A DNA stretch of 64,000 nucleotides. It comes from Pseudomonas sp. PA15(2017). GTDB taxonomy: Bacteria > Pseudomonadota > Gammaproteobacteria > Pseudomonadales > Pseudomonadaceae. This document shows positions 23,919-31,181 of the stretch, in pieces. A program made the position numbers and the translations under genes. Position 1 is the first letter of the stretch, and each line of letters begins with the position of its first letter. The stretch lies in contig NZ_MSXV01000023.1 of the NCBI RefSeq assembly GCF_001945395.1, forward strand, positions 1-64,000. The letters are read 5' to 3'. A model generated the notes under the pieces. That model was not told the DNA's origin, did no database searches, and was given only the letters and a program-made list of their open reading frames with translations.

Positions 23919-24518
23919 ATGAAACCTGAAATGGTCACCGTGAAGGTCGGCGAGATCACCCTCAGCGCGCCCTCACAGCTTGTCATCGCCGCCCTGATGG
24001 CCGCAGCCATGGGCAATGTCGAAGCCCCAACCGTCAGCCCGCCGCAGGTAACCGCGAAAGTGCCGGCAATCGGCGAATACTGGCCTGACCAGGGCGGCTA
24101 CAACGCCGGGCTGATCGCAGCCACCAACGAAGTGCCAGCGCACTACCTAATCGTCGCCACCAAGGATATCGGCGACCACGCCTGGGGCGGCCGCGGCAAA
24201 GAGTCAGCCGCCACCAGCAAGCTGGACGGCCTGGCGAACACCGAGGCGCTGGTGAAGGCTGGCGAGCATGATGCGGCCAGCGCCGCAGCGAGTCATGAGG
24301 CCGACGGCTTCAGCGACTTCTACCTGCCAGCCGCCGGCGAGCTTTACCACTGCTGGCTGCACGTGGCCGAGCTGTTCAACAAGGACTGCGCCTACTGGTC
24401 AAGCACGCAGCGCTCCGCCATCAACGCGTTCTACATGGGCTTCGGTGCTGGCGATCAGAGCTTCACCGGCAAGGACAACCAGCTCCGCGTCCGCCCCGTC
24501 CGCAGATTCTTCATTTAA
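23919..24518 (+). CDS. DGR target protein 1, C-type-lectin-like (DUF1566-like)
   Basis: 199 aa; GAGG upstream of ATG 23919. The C-terminal half has the CLec/DUF1566 pattern: FYLPAAGELYHCW, then AYWSSTQRSA, the variable segment and the closing LRVRPVRR. Residues 164-196 are encoded by VR1. No signal peptide or membrane helix is clear apart from a hydrophobic stretch at about 18-31. The fold tolerates massive side-chain change and usually binds ligands. Ligand unknown. Located in the early operon, not among tail genes, which is unusual for phage DGR targets. Confidence 0.9.
   Translation: MKPEMVTVKVGEITLSAPSQLVIAALMAAAMGNVEAPTVSPPQVTAKVPAIGEYWPDQGGYNAGLIAATNEVPAHYLIVATKDIGDHAWGGRGKESAATSKLDGLANTEALVKAGEHDAASAAASHEADGFSDFYLPAAGELYHCWLHVAELFNKDCAYWSSTQRSAINAFYMGFGAGDQSFTGKDNQLRVRPVRRFFI
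24407..24505 (+). repeat. DGR variable repeat VR1
   Basis: 99 bp, same length as TR (25771-25869). It differs at 14 sites, all at TR adenines; none of the 68 non-A bases differ. Changes include AAC to ATC, TAC, GGC, TTC, ACC and GAC. Identity with TR continues a further 4 bases past the 3' end. Confidence 0.97.
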
Positions 24519-24537
24519 TCCTTCATTCATTCGACCC

Positions 24538-24560
24538 AAGGGCGCGTCAGCGCCTTTTTT
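24538..24560 (+). terminator. hairpin with T tract downstream of VR1
   Basis: Stem AAGGGCGC / GCGCCTT with TTTTTT. A normal intrinsic terminator by sequence. It begins 33 bp after VR1, so it may also serve as the 3' hairpin used in retrohoming of other DGRs. Confidence 0.65.
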
Positions 24561-24584
24561 GTTGCCTTCAGAAAGGAGCAGCAC

Positions 24585-25196
24585 ATGAACGCAGTTCAGA
24601 ACGTGGCAACCCTCCCGGCAATCGGCCAGCCATACGGCGGCGGCTTCGTTACCGGCATCACTCGTGACCCGGAGACCGGCAAGCGCTACCTCAACATCAC
24701 CGCCGGCGCCGAGCATGAGTTGGTCGGAGCCTGGGGCGAATACGGCCAGAAGGTCGAAGGCGCCAGCAGCTTCACCAACAGCCGCGCCAACACCGAAGCG
24801 ATGGCAGCCGCAGGCAGCGACCTGGCGCAACGTGTGCTGGCACTGAGCATCGGCGGCTTCAATGGCTGGGCGATCCCGGCGCGCGATGTGCAGGAGCTGC
24901 AGTACCGCCACTTCAAGCCGACCACCGAAGAGAACTGGCAGTACAACCGATCAGGCGACAACCCCAACAGCGAGCCAGTCGGCCAGCTGTACAGCGAAGA
25001 AGATCCAGCGCAGACCGTGCACCAGGATTTCCGCGAAGGTGAGGCCGAGGCCTTTCAAGACCGGGCGTACTGGTCCAGCACGCAGCGCTCCGCCTACCTC
25101 GCATTCTTCATGGGCTTCGATGATGGCATTCAGCTCGACCTCGTCAAGTACATCCAGCTCCGCGTCCGCCCCGTCCGCAGCGAATTAATTGATTAA
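24585..25196 (+). CDS. DGR target protein 2, C-type-lectin-like (DUF1566-like)
   Basis: 203 aa; AAGGAG 7 nt before the ATG. Shares with target 1 an opening LPAIG (VPAIG there), a GGFNGWAIPARDVQELQ segment (DGFSDFYLPAAGELYHCW there), AYWSSTQRSA and LRVRPVR. The rest is diverged, so it is an old paralogue, not a recent copy. Residues 167-198 come from VR2, and the ending SELID replaces RRFFI. Probably a second display protein fed by the same template. Confidence 0.9.
   Translation: MNAVQNVATLPAIGQPYGGGFVTGITRDPETGKRYLNITAGAEHELVGAWGEYGQKVEGASSFTNSRANTEAMAAAGSDLAQRVLALSIGGFNGWAIPARDVQELQYRHFKPTTEENWQYNRSGDNPNSEPVGQLYSEEDPAQTVHQDFREGEAEAFQDRAYWSSTQRSAYLAFFMGFDDGIQLDLVKYIQLRVRPVRSELID
25082..25180 (+). 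repeat. DGR variable repeat VR2
   Basis: 99 bp, aligned to TR without gaps. 16 differences, all at TR adenines, such as AAC to CTC (three codons), TTC, GGC, TAC and ATC. TR identity stops exactly at the final GCAG. Confidence 0.97.
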
Positions 25197-25211
25197 TTCG
25201 TTTATTTAATT

Positions 25212-25229
25212 CCGGCCGCTTGCGGCCGG
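25212..25229 (+). repeat. GC-rich hairpin downstream of VR2
   Basis: Stem CCGGCCGC / GCGGCCGG with a 2-nt loop (or 7 bp with 4 nt), 31 bp after VR2. There is no T tract, so it is less like a terminator than the VR1 hairpin. Could form a cruciform like the one needed for retrohoming in the Bordetella phage DGR. Confidence 0.6.
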
Positions 25230-25248
25230 CGCCTCAAGGAAGAAGCCG

Positions 25249-25605
25249 ATGGCAATGCACACCGCCCTACCCATCCACAAAGTGGCCTTTGATCTGCTGA
25301 GCCTGTCGACGGACATCACGCGCAACATCCCGCGTGACCTGAAGGCAGGGCTCGGCGCCAAGGTTCGAGACGAATGCATCGAAGTCATGGTGCTGATCGC
25401 CCGGGCCAACGCAGCCCGGGAAAAACGTCAGCACCTGGGCGAGATGGTCGAGCGTGTGCAGGTGATCGAGTTCCTGCTCCGGCTCTTCAAGGAGAAGCGC
25501 TTCATCAGCGTGCCACAGCACGCGGCCGCCATCGAGCTGACAGCCTCCATTGGCAAACAGGCCAACGCCTGGAAACGCAGCACAGCATCCGCGCCCGCTT
25601 CCTGA
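25249..25605 (+). CDS. avd: accessory variability determinant Avd
   Basis: 118 aa; AAGGAAG before the ATG. Four-helix-bundle pattern of the Avd / 23S-IVS-like family: LPIHKVAFDLLSLSTDITRN, then a basic IPRDLKAGLGAKVRDE helix, IARANAAREKRQHLGEMVER and a C-terminal IELTASIGKQANAWKRS. Avd forms a pentamer that binds the reverse transcriptase and template RNA. It lies directly between target 2 and TR, the order seen in the Bordetella phage DGR. Confidence 0.9.
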   Translation: MAMHTALPIHKVAFDLLSLSTDITRNIPRDLKAGLGAKVRDECIEVMVLIARANAAREKRQHLGEMVERVQVIEFLLRLFKEKRFISVPQHAAAIELTASIGKQANAWKRSTASAPAS

Positions 25606-25770
25606 AGGCTATGGCCCTCAGGACTGTGCGACTTGAATCTGGTCGTGCCGCTGGCCAGCTGGCCACCGCCATGCGCAGCAGAGATACCGCCGGTCTAAAG
25701 CGTCCGCGTAGGTCTCGCGCAGTTACCAGGCTGAGCAATCGGCCTGGCGACGTATATAGCACGATTGGTC

Positions 25771-25869
25771 GCAGCGCTCCGCCAACAACGCATTCAACAT
25801 GAACTTCGATGATGGCAATCAGAACAACAACGACAAGAACAACCAGCTCCGCGTCCGCCCCGTCCGCAG
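25771..25869 (+). repeat. DGR template repeat TR
   Basis: 99 bp with 31 adenines, concentrated in AAC/AAT codons in the frame of the VRs (QRSANNAFNMNF, then GNQNNNDKNNQ). 22 of the 31 adenines are changed in at least one VR. The last 26 bp are GC-rich and unchanged in both VRs apart from no A edits, the expected initiation-of-homology end. It begins 166 bp after avd and overlaps the first codons of the RT frame. Confidence 0.97.
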
Positions 25870-27845
25870 ATTCGAATGGTGCTCCCTACCCCTTCAGCGC
25901 CCTGGTACAGGCCTACTACGATTGCCGGCGCTCCAAGCGCAACAGCGCCAGCGCGCTGGCATTCGAGCAGAACCTGGAACGGAACCTGATGCAACTCCAC
26001 CGCGACCTGCTCACTGGCCGATACCAGCCAGGCCGCTCCATCTGCTTCGTCGTCACCCGGCCCAAGCACCGCGAGGTGTGGGCCGCCGAGTTTCGCGACC
26101 GCATCGTGCACCACCTGCTCTACAACCACATCGGCCCAAGCATAGAGCGCAGCTTCATCGCCGACAGCTGCGCCTGCATCCCCGGTCGCGGAACGCTGTA
26201 CGCAGGCCGGCGGCTCGAGGCGAAGGTGCGCAGCGCCAGCCAGAACTGGGCGAAGCCCTGCTGGTACCTCAAATGCGACCTGGCCAACTTCTTCGTCGCC
26301 ATCGACAAGCACGTGCTGTGGCAGCAACTGGCACCGCGCATCACCGAACCCTGGTGGCGAGCACTCGCCCACCAGGTGCTGATGCACGACCCGCGCGAGA
26401 ACTACGAAACACGCAGCCCGGCGCACCTCTTCAACAAGGTGCCCCAGTACAAGCGGCTGGCGGTGCAGCCAGCCCGCAAAGGCCTGCCGATCGGCAATCT
26501 GTCGTCGCAGTTCTTCGCCAATGTCTACCTGGATGCGCTCGACCAGTTCTGCAAGCACACGTTGGGCGTCAAGCACTACATCCGTTACGTCGACGACTTC
26601 GTGCTGCTTCACGAGTCACCGCAACAGCTCAACGAATGGCTGGAGCAGATCAACGCCTTCCTGCCCGCACTGGGCGCAAGGTTGAACCCCAATAAGACGA
26701 TCCTGCAGCCAGTAGACCGGGGTATCGACTTCGTCGGCCACGTCATCAAGCCCTGGCGTCGCACCACCCGCAAGCGCTCCGTCGCCCAGGCCCTTAAGCG
26801 CACCGCACAGGCGCCCGGCGAACAACTGCGCGAAACCGCCAACAGCTACTTCGGCCTGCTCACCCAGGCCAGCCATAGCCACAAAGATCGGGCAGCGCTC
26901 GCCAACCTAATTCTCAAGCGCGGCCATGCCGTCAACGGCGCGCTGACAAAGAGCTATCCGAAGAAGTATACCGACCAATGCAGGGAGCACCCCATGCCCA
27001 TCACCGCACCCGTGATCCGTTACCACGGCTCCAAATTTCGCTTGGCGCCCTGGGTAATCGAACACCTGCCGCAACACACCTGCTACGTCGAGCCATTCGG
27101 CGGCGCTGGTGGCGTGCTCATGCAGAAGTCCCGCGCATACGCCGAGGTGTACAATGACCTCGACGGGGACATCGTCAACCTCTTCCGCGTGCTGCAGGGC
27201 GAAGCAACGCGAGCGGCATTGTTCCAAGCGCTAACGCTGACACCCTACGCCCGCGCGGAATTCGAGCTCGCATGGGAAGCAGTTGAAGAGCCAGTCGAAC
27301 GTGCACGCCGCACGATCATCCGAGCGCAGATGGGCTTCGGCTCCGCCGGCGCCACCAAGGGCAAGACCGGTTTCCGCATCGACACCAAGCGTGAATACGG
27401 AACAGCCCAAGCGCTATGGGCGGATTACCCCGATTCGATCGCCGAGATTGGCCAGAGGCTCAGTGGCGTGCTGATCGAGAACAGGCCCGCGATCGAAGTG
27501 ATTCGCGCCCACGATGCCCGGAACACGCTTCACTACGTCGACCCACCCTACATGCACGACACGCGATACCTGGGTGCTAAGCACGGCCGCTATTACCGGC
27601 ACGAGATGACAGACGCGCAGCACGCCGAGCTGCTTGCCGCGCTGCTCGAGCTGGAAGGAATGGTGGTCATATCCGGCTACCCGTGCGAGCTGTACGACAG
27701 CATGCTGGCGGGCTGGGACCGGCGCGAAACATCGGCCCGCATCTCTGCCGGCCGAGGAACCGCGACTCGCACCGAATGCATCTGGCTGAGCCCCGCATGC
27801 CAACTCCGTAGCAGCCAGCTTGGCCTGTTCAGCGCCAGCGCCTGA
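25809..27845 (+). CDS. DGR reverse transcriptase fused to Dam/D12 adenine methyltransferase
   Basis: 678 aa. RT part about residues 25-385: KHREVWAAEFRDRIVHHLL, catalytic CDLANFF, DGR hallmark IGNLSSQ (228-234) and YVDD (260-263). Methyltransferase part 396-678: RYHGSKFRLAPWV, EPFGGAGG (from 428), NDLDGDIVNLF and DPPY (578-581), full Dam length. No stop codon separates the parts. The frame is closed by a TGA at 25800, so the RT start (ATG 25809 or 25812) lies inside TR. ATG 26994 could start a separate methyltransferase. Copies TR RNA into A-mutagenised cDNA; the methylase site is probably GATC, unproven. Confidence 0.92.
   Translation: MMAIRTTTTRTTSSASAPSADSNGAPYPFSALVQAYYDCRRSKRNSASALAFEQNLERNLMQLHRDLLTGRYQPGRSICFVVTRPKHREVWAAEFRDRIVHHLLYNHIGPSIERSFIADSCACIPGRGTLYAGRRLEAKVRSASQNWAKPCWYLKCDLANFFVAIDKHVLWQQLAPRITEPWWRALAHQVLMHDPRENYETRSPAHLFNKVPQYKRLAVQPARKGLPIGNLSSQFFANVYLDALDQFCKHTLGVKHYIRYVDDFVLLHESPQQLNEWLEQINAFLPALGARLNPNKTILQPVDRGIDFVGHVIKPWRRTTRKRSVAQALKRTAQAPGEQLRETANSYFGLLTQASHSHKDRAALANLILKRGHAVNGALTKSYPKKYTDQCREHPMPITAPVIRYHGSKFRLAPWVIEHLPQHTCYVEPFGGAGGVLMQKSRAYAEVYNDLDGDIVNLFRVLQGEATRAALFQALTLTPYARAEFELAWEAVEEPVERARRTIIRAQMGFGSAGATKGKTGFRIDTKREYGTAQALWADYPDSIAEIGQRLSGVLIENRPAIEVIRAHDARNTLHYVDPPYMHDTRYLGAKHGRYYRHEMTDAQHAELLAALLELEGMVVISGYPCELYDSMLAGWDRRETSARISAGRGTATRTECIWLSPACQLRSSQLGLFSASA
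26982..26996 (+). promoter_or_regulatory. internal ribosome binding site for the methyltransferase
   Basis: AGGGAG (26982-26987), 6-nt spacer, ATG (26994-26996), exactly where the methyltransferase domain starts. Suggests that both a fusion and a free methylase are made. Confidence 0.6.
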
Positions 27846-27862
27846 CAAATGGAGGACACCCC

Positions 27863-28315
27863 ATGAAACGCAAACCCAACAACCCGCGCGCCCGGGTTGA
27901 GCGCGCCATGCGCGGCCTGCTGCGCATGCACCGGGCCTGCATCGTCGACGCCAGCGTGCCCGAGGTGCAGGTCATGCTGCATTACAAGACCTGCCGCCAG
28001 ATCATCAGCAAGCCGGTGGCCGATGCCCTCTGCGACATCGCTCACCACTGGACGGTGTACATGTCCGCCATCTGCCAGGACGGCGGCCGGCAGTGGGCCA
28101 AGTCGGTCGAGTACGAGCTCGACGGCATCCACATCATCACCCGGCTGACCGACCTGTTCGAGCAGCCCATCGCCGACCTCATCGCTTCCTGCAACCCAAA
28201 GCACGTCATCGGCCACGCATGGATAGCCATACCTGACAGCGTGGCGTTGACCGAGGAGCAGGCCGACCGAATATATGAGTCCGGCGGCGCGTGGCGCCAG
28301 CAGGCGGCGGCGTAA
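27863..28315 (+). CDS. hypothetical phage protein
   Basis: 150 aa. Begins MKRKPNNPRARVERAMRGLL, basic at the N-terminus. Centre VYMSAICQDGGRQWAKSVEY. No motif assigned. 17 bp after the RT-methylase stop, so in the same operon. Confidence 0.6.
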   Translation: MKRKPNNPRARVERAMRGLLRMHRACIVDASVPEVQVMLHYKTCRQIISKPVADALCDIAHHWTVYMSAICQDGGRQWAKSVEYELDGIHIITRLTDLFEQPIADLIASCNPKHVIGHAWIAIPDSVALTEEQADRIYESGGAWRQQAAA

Positions 28316-28400
28316 CCGCGAACTGTGATACCGCTCAGCGCCTGCGCCGAACGAAAGCTACAGAATGTGTCAGATAGCTGTCACCCTAAGGAAAGCCACC

Positions 28401-28685
28401 ATGTCGAACCCCGGATTCAACTCACGCACCGCCGACAAATTCGTCGTCCGCCTGCCCGACGGCATGCGCAAGGCCATCGAAGACCTGGCCGGCCGTAACT
28501 TCAGCAGCATGAACACCGAAATCATCCGCGCCATCGAGTCCCACCTCGAAGGCCAGGCCCGCCAGAAGATCCTGCTCGACGCCCTGCAGGCCCAGCTGCC
28601 TGCCGGCCAGGTGCCAGCCCGACAGCAGCCCCAGCAGCAGTCCGAGGTCGACTACCTCGACGGCCTGAAAACCGGCACCCGCTGA
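28401..28685 (+). CDS. Arc-family ribbon-helix-helix protein
   Basis: 94 aa; AAGGAAA 10 nt before ATG 28401. TADKFVVRLPDGMRKAIED followed by SSMNTEIIRAIESHLEG is the Arc/MetJ ribbon-helix-helix fold. The Gln-rich tail (QQPQQQSE) is unstructured. Probably represses phage genes nearby. Confidence 0.85.
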   Translation: MSNPGFNSRTADKFVVRLPDGMRKAIEDLAGRNFSSMNTEIIRAIESHLEGQARQKILLDALQAQLPAGQVPARQQPQQQSEVDYLDGLKTGTR

Positions 28686-28734
28686 GCGCCAGACGAACAG
28701 CCCTCGACGCCCTGCCGAAACCGAACCTAGAATA

Positions 28735-28750
28735 CTGTTCATCCATACAG
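28735..28750 (+). promoter_or_regulatory. LexA (SOS) box
   Basis: CTGTTCATCCATACAG fits CTGT-N8-ACAG exactly. It lies 18 bp before the next start codon. Confidence 0.8.
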
Positions 28751-28767
28751 TTATTTATGGTTCGGCC

Positions 28768-29118
28768 ATGCAATACGAAGTGCTCCCCCTCTTCGAGCGC
28801 GGTAAGCGCAAACCCAAGAAGGCTTTCAGCAGCGAGCCGCGCATCAGCGCCTGCGTGCAGATGAACAAATCGCTGCAAACGCCTCTGGGCCGGGAATCCA
28901 GAGTTGCCCACGCCTACACAGGCCCGGGCGTCTCCGAACTGCCAGAACTCTACGAAGCGCACGTCGACGGCATCGCCGTGCTCGCCTTCACCATCGAAGG
29001 CGTCGAGTTCATAGACGGCCAGATGTACCAGCAGGCCTGGCACTGCCGCCTGCCGGAACACAAGATCCAGGTGCCCTGGCATCTCTGCCCCCGCGGCCCG
29101 CTGGACGAGTTGCTGTAA
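28768..29118 (+). CDS. SOS-controlled hypothetical protein
   Basis: 116 aa. Begins MQYEVLPLFERGKRKPKKAF. Acidic C-terminal half; no catalytic motif recognised. The perfect LexA box directly in front implies induction on DNA damage, together with prophage excision. Shine-Dalgarno is weak. Confidence 0.7.
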   Translation: MQYEVLPLFERGKRKPKKAFSSEPRISACVQMNKSLQTPLGRESRVAHAYTGPGVSELPELYEAHVDGIAVLAFTIEGVEFIDGQMYQQAWHCRLPEHKIQVPWHLCPRGPLDELL

Positions 29119-29181
29119 CCGCTAACGCCCCTCCCAAACCATTCCACCCAATCACTGCCGCACCGGCGGCGAGGTGAACCT

Positions 29182-29697
29182 ATGCCTGCAAAAAACCCGA
29201 GCCACCTGGCGCAGCTGATCGCCAACGACGGCCACGCCGCCAGCTTCCAGAGCCTGGGGCAGTATCGATCGGCGCTGCTGAAGGAGATCTCCCAGGCCAG
29301 CGCCGCGCCTGAGCAGGATGCAGTGGCGTGGGCTATCTGCCACCGCCCTGGCAAGGTAGATGAACTGAGCGCCACCTATGCAAACAGGCGCGCAGCGCAG
29401 GCGCATGTGGATGGGTATCGGGGCGATGGTTCGCCTGAGCTTCACATCACGGATTTGTATACGCACCCCAGCGCCGAGATTGAGCAGCTGCGGGCTGAAA
29501 ATTCCAGGCTTCGCGACGCTTTGAAGTTCTATGCCGACAGCGAGCACTACCACTTCGAAAGTGACAACTGGGATTCGGTGAGCGGAGAGCCATCGAACAT
29601 CCTTTGGCACAGCGAAGACCCTGACTTCGTCGAAGACGGTGAGGTTGCACGCGCCGCACTATCCGCCCAGCCTTCCGAGGATCAGAGCGGTGAGTAA
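29182..29697 (+). CDS. coiled-coil phage protein (Ea22-like style)
   Basis: 171 aa. C-terminal EIEQLRAENSRLRDALKFYA coiled coil, a common phage module. N-terminal half begins MPAKNPSHLAQLIANDGHAA and has no known domain. Confidence 0.6.
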   Translation: MPAKNPSHLAQLIANDGHAASFQSLGQYRSALLKEISQASAAPEQDAVAWAICHRPGKVDELSATYANRRAAQAHVDGYRGDGSPELHITDLYTHPSAEIEQLRAENSRLRDALKFYADSEHYHFESDNWDSVSGEPSNILWHSEDPDFVEDGEVARAALSAQPSEDQSGE

Positions 29698-29860
29698 GTA
29701 CCGGATAATCCACATAAAGACGGATGGTATCGATCCCTGCTGCTGGCAGGCCCAAGAACGTATTTGGCTGTTCTTCTGGCGGAATATGTGTGGGGCAACC
29801 GCAAGCGCGACTACGCAGGGAGACCACATCCTGTTGCACATCATGAAGAGAGCGAGATGA
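29690..29860 (+). CDS. 56-aa hypothetical protein
   Basis: GTG start at 29690 overlaps the previous gene by 8 bp, with GAGGATCAGAG upstream. Sequence SKYRIIHIKTDGIDPCCW, then a Trp/Phe-rich segment. Coding status uncertain. Confidence 0.4.
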   Translation: MSKYRIIHIKTDGIDPCCWQAQERIWLFFWRNMCGATASATTQGDHILLHIMKRAR

Positions 29861-29943
29861 CCCGCCCCACCTACTGCCGCGGCACCGGCCTCAAAGTTGC
29901 CGAGTTCCCCTGCCTACGCTGCACCCCTCCCGCCAAGCCCTGA
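29857..29943 (+). CDS. 28-aa Cys-containing peptide
   Basis: ATG overlaps the previous stop (ATGA). Contains YCRGTG and CLRC, a possible tiny zinc knuckle. Tentative because it is so short. Confidence 0.35.
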   Translation: MTRPTYCRGTGLKVAEFPCLRCTPPAKP

Positions 29944-29993
29944 CCCAATGCCAACCAACCGACTGCCGGCAACGCCGGCGGTGAGGATTCGTC

Positions 29994-30386
29994 ATGCCTA
30001 TGCACCTGATCTACATCGCCGGACCGTACCGCGGGCCGGACCGGGTAGCCATTACCAGCAACATCGCCAACGCCCGGGCCGTCGCCGTTCAGGCCGCAGC
30101 CCAAGGCTGGTTCCCGGTGTGCCCGCACCTCAACACCGCCCACATGGAAGAACAGCTCGACCACGCCGACGACTTCTGGCTGGCCGGCACCATGCTCCTC
30201 ATGGAGAAATGCGCCGCCGTCGTCCTGGTGCCCGGCTGGCAGAACAGCACAGGCACCCTCGCCGAAGTCGCCCGCGCCAAGCAACTCGGCATCCCCGTCT
30301 TCACCAACCACAAATTCCTGCCCGACGCGGACGAGTTCCGCGCGCCAGCAGCCACCAACCAACCAGCCATGGCAGCCCAGGCCTGA
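29994..30386 (+). CDS. DUF4406-like (nucleoside deoxyribosyltransferase-like) protein
   Basis: 130 aa. IYIAGPYRGPDRVAITSNIA and FPVCPHLNTAHME, then LAEVARAKQLGIPV, match the Rossmann-like family related to nucleoside 2-deoxyribosyltransferases. A phage version may alter nucleotide pools. No direct evidence of activity. Confidence 0.8.
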   Translation: MPMHLIYIAGPYRGPDRVAITSNIANARAVAVQAAAQGWFPVCPHLNTAHMEEQLDHADDFWLAGTMLLMEKCAAVVLVPGWQNSTGTLAEVARAKQLGIPVFTNHKFLPDADEFRAPAATNQPAMAAQA

Positions 30387-30395
30387 GGAGTCGCT

Positions 30396-31145
30396 ATGTC
30401 AGCAATCAAGGAAAGACCCATCCTGTTCAGCGGCCCCATGGTTCGCGCCATCCTCGATGGCCGGAAGACGGTCACGCGGCGAGCGGTGAAGGGCCTGCAG
30501 ATACCGAAGGAAGATCCTTCAATGGGCGAGACCCGGCACCGCTGGAGCGCTGTAGGTCAACGTGACCCGCGCTATGGATTCTGCGTATTTGGCGAGACCG
30601 AAGAGGCTTGCGCAATGGAGCTCGGCGAGTTCGGTGCTTGCCCATATGGGCATCGCGGCGACCGGCTGTGGGTGCGGGAGGCTTGGTCAGACGTGAACAT
30701 GTGTGGTGCGCCTGCTCTGGCCTATCGCGCTGATGAAGATGTCCGTGACCTCATGGGGGAAGAGCTCTTTCTCGATGATGATGGTGCTTTCAACTACCAG
30801 GATAAGCGCTGGAACAAGTACCCCTTCTGCGACTGGTATGCCGACCTACATTTGGTTCGCTGGCGCCCCAGCATCCACATGCCTCGCTGGGCCTGCCGCA
30901 TCCTGCTGGAGATTACCAGCGTCCGCGTCGAGCGCCTGCAGGACATCAGCGGCGACCAAGCCGAAGCCGAGGGCGTTGATTCGGCCATGTGCAGGCAGTT
31001 CCTCGAAACCTCGCCCAGCAGGCATGAATGCAAGGAGGCCGTAATCCACGGCTTCGCCGGGCTATGGGCGTCCCTCAACGGCGATGACTCGTGGCACGCA
31101 AACCCATGGGTCTGGGTCGTCGAGTTCAAACGCATCGAACAATAA
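30396..31145 (+). CDS. ASCH/PUA-like phage protein
   Basis: 249 aa. Opening RPILFSGPMVRAILDGRKTV followed by TRR is the ASCH-like phage protein signature. GDRLWVREAW and a C-terminal NPWVWVVEFKRI complete the domain. Likely binds RNA or modified nucleotides. Same operon, about 10 bp after the previous gene. Confidence 0.8.
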   Translation: MSAIKERPILFSGPMVRAILDGRKTVTRRAVKGLQIPKEDPSMGETRHRWSAVGQRDPRYGFCVFGETEEACAMELGEFGACPYGHRGDRLWVREAWSDVNMCGAPALAYRADEDVRDLMGEELFLDDDGAFNYQDKRWNKYPFCDWYADLHLVRWRPSIHMPRWACRILLEITSVRVERLQDISGDQAEAEGVDSAMCRQFLETSPSRHECKEAVIHGFAGLWASLNGDDSWHANPWVWVVEFKRIEQ

Positions 31146-31181
31146 CCCCACTCCCCGGCAACGGCCGGGATCGAGGTGAAC

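Noticed and set aside
24538..24560. VR1 hairpin as proof of a DGR cruciform
   Set aside because: It has a normal T tract and works as an ordinary terminator; kept only as a hypothesis in the findings.
25809..27845. RT as part of a group II intron or retron
   Set aside because: No maturase or HNH domain, no intron RNA core seen, and the motif is GNLSSQ, not the intron-type QG..SP. A TR/VR pair with A-only changes fits only a DGR.
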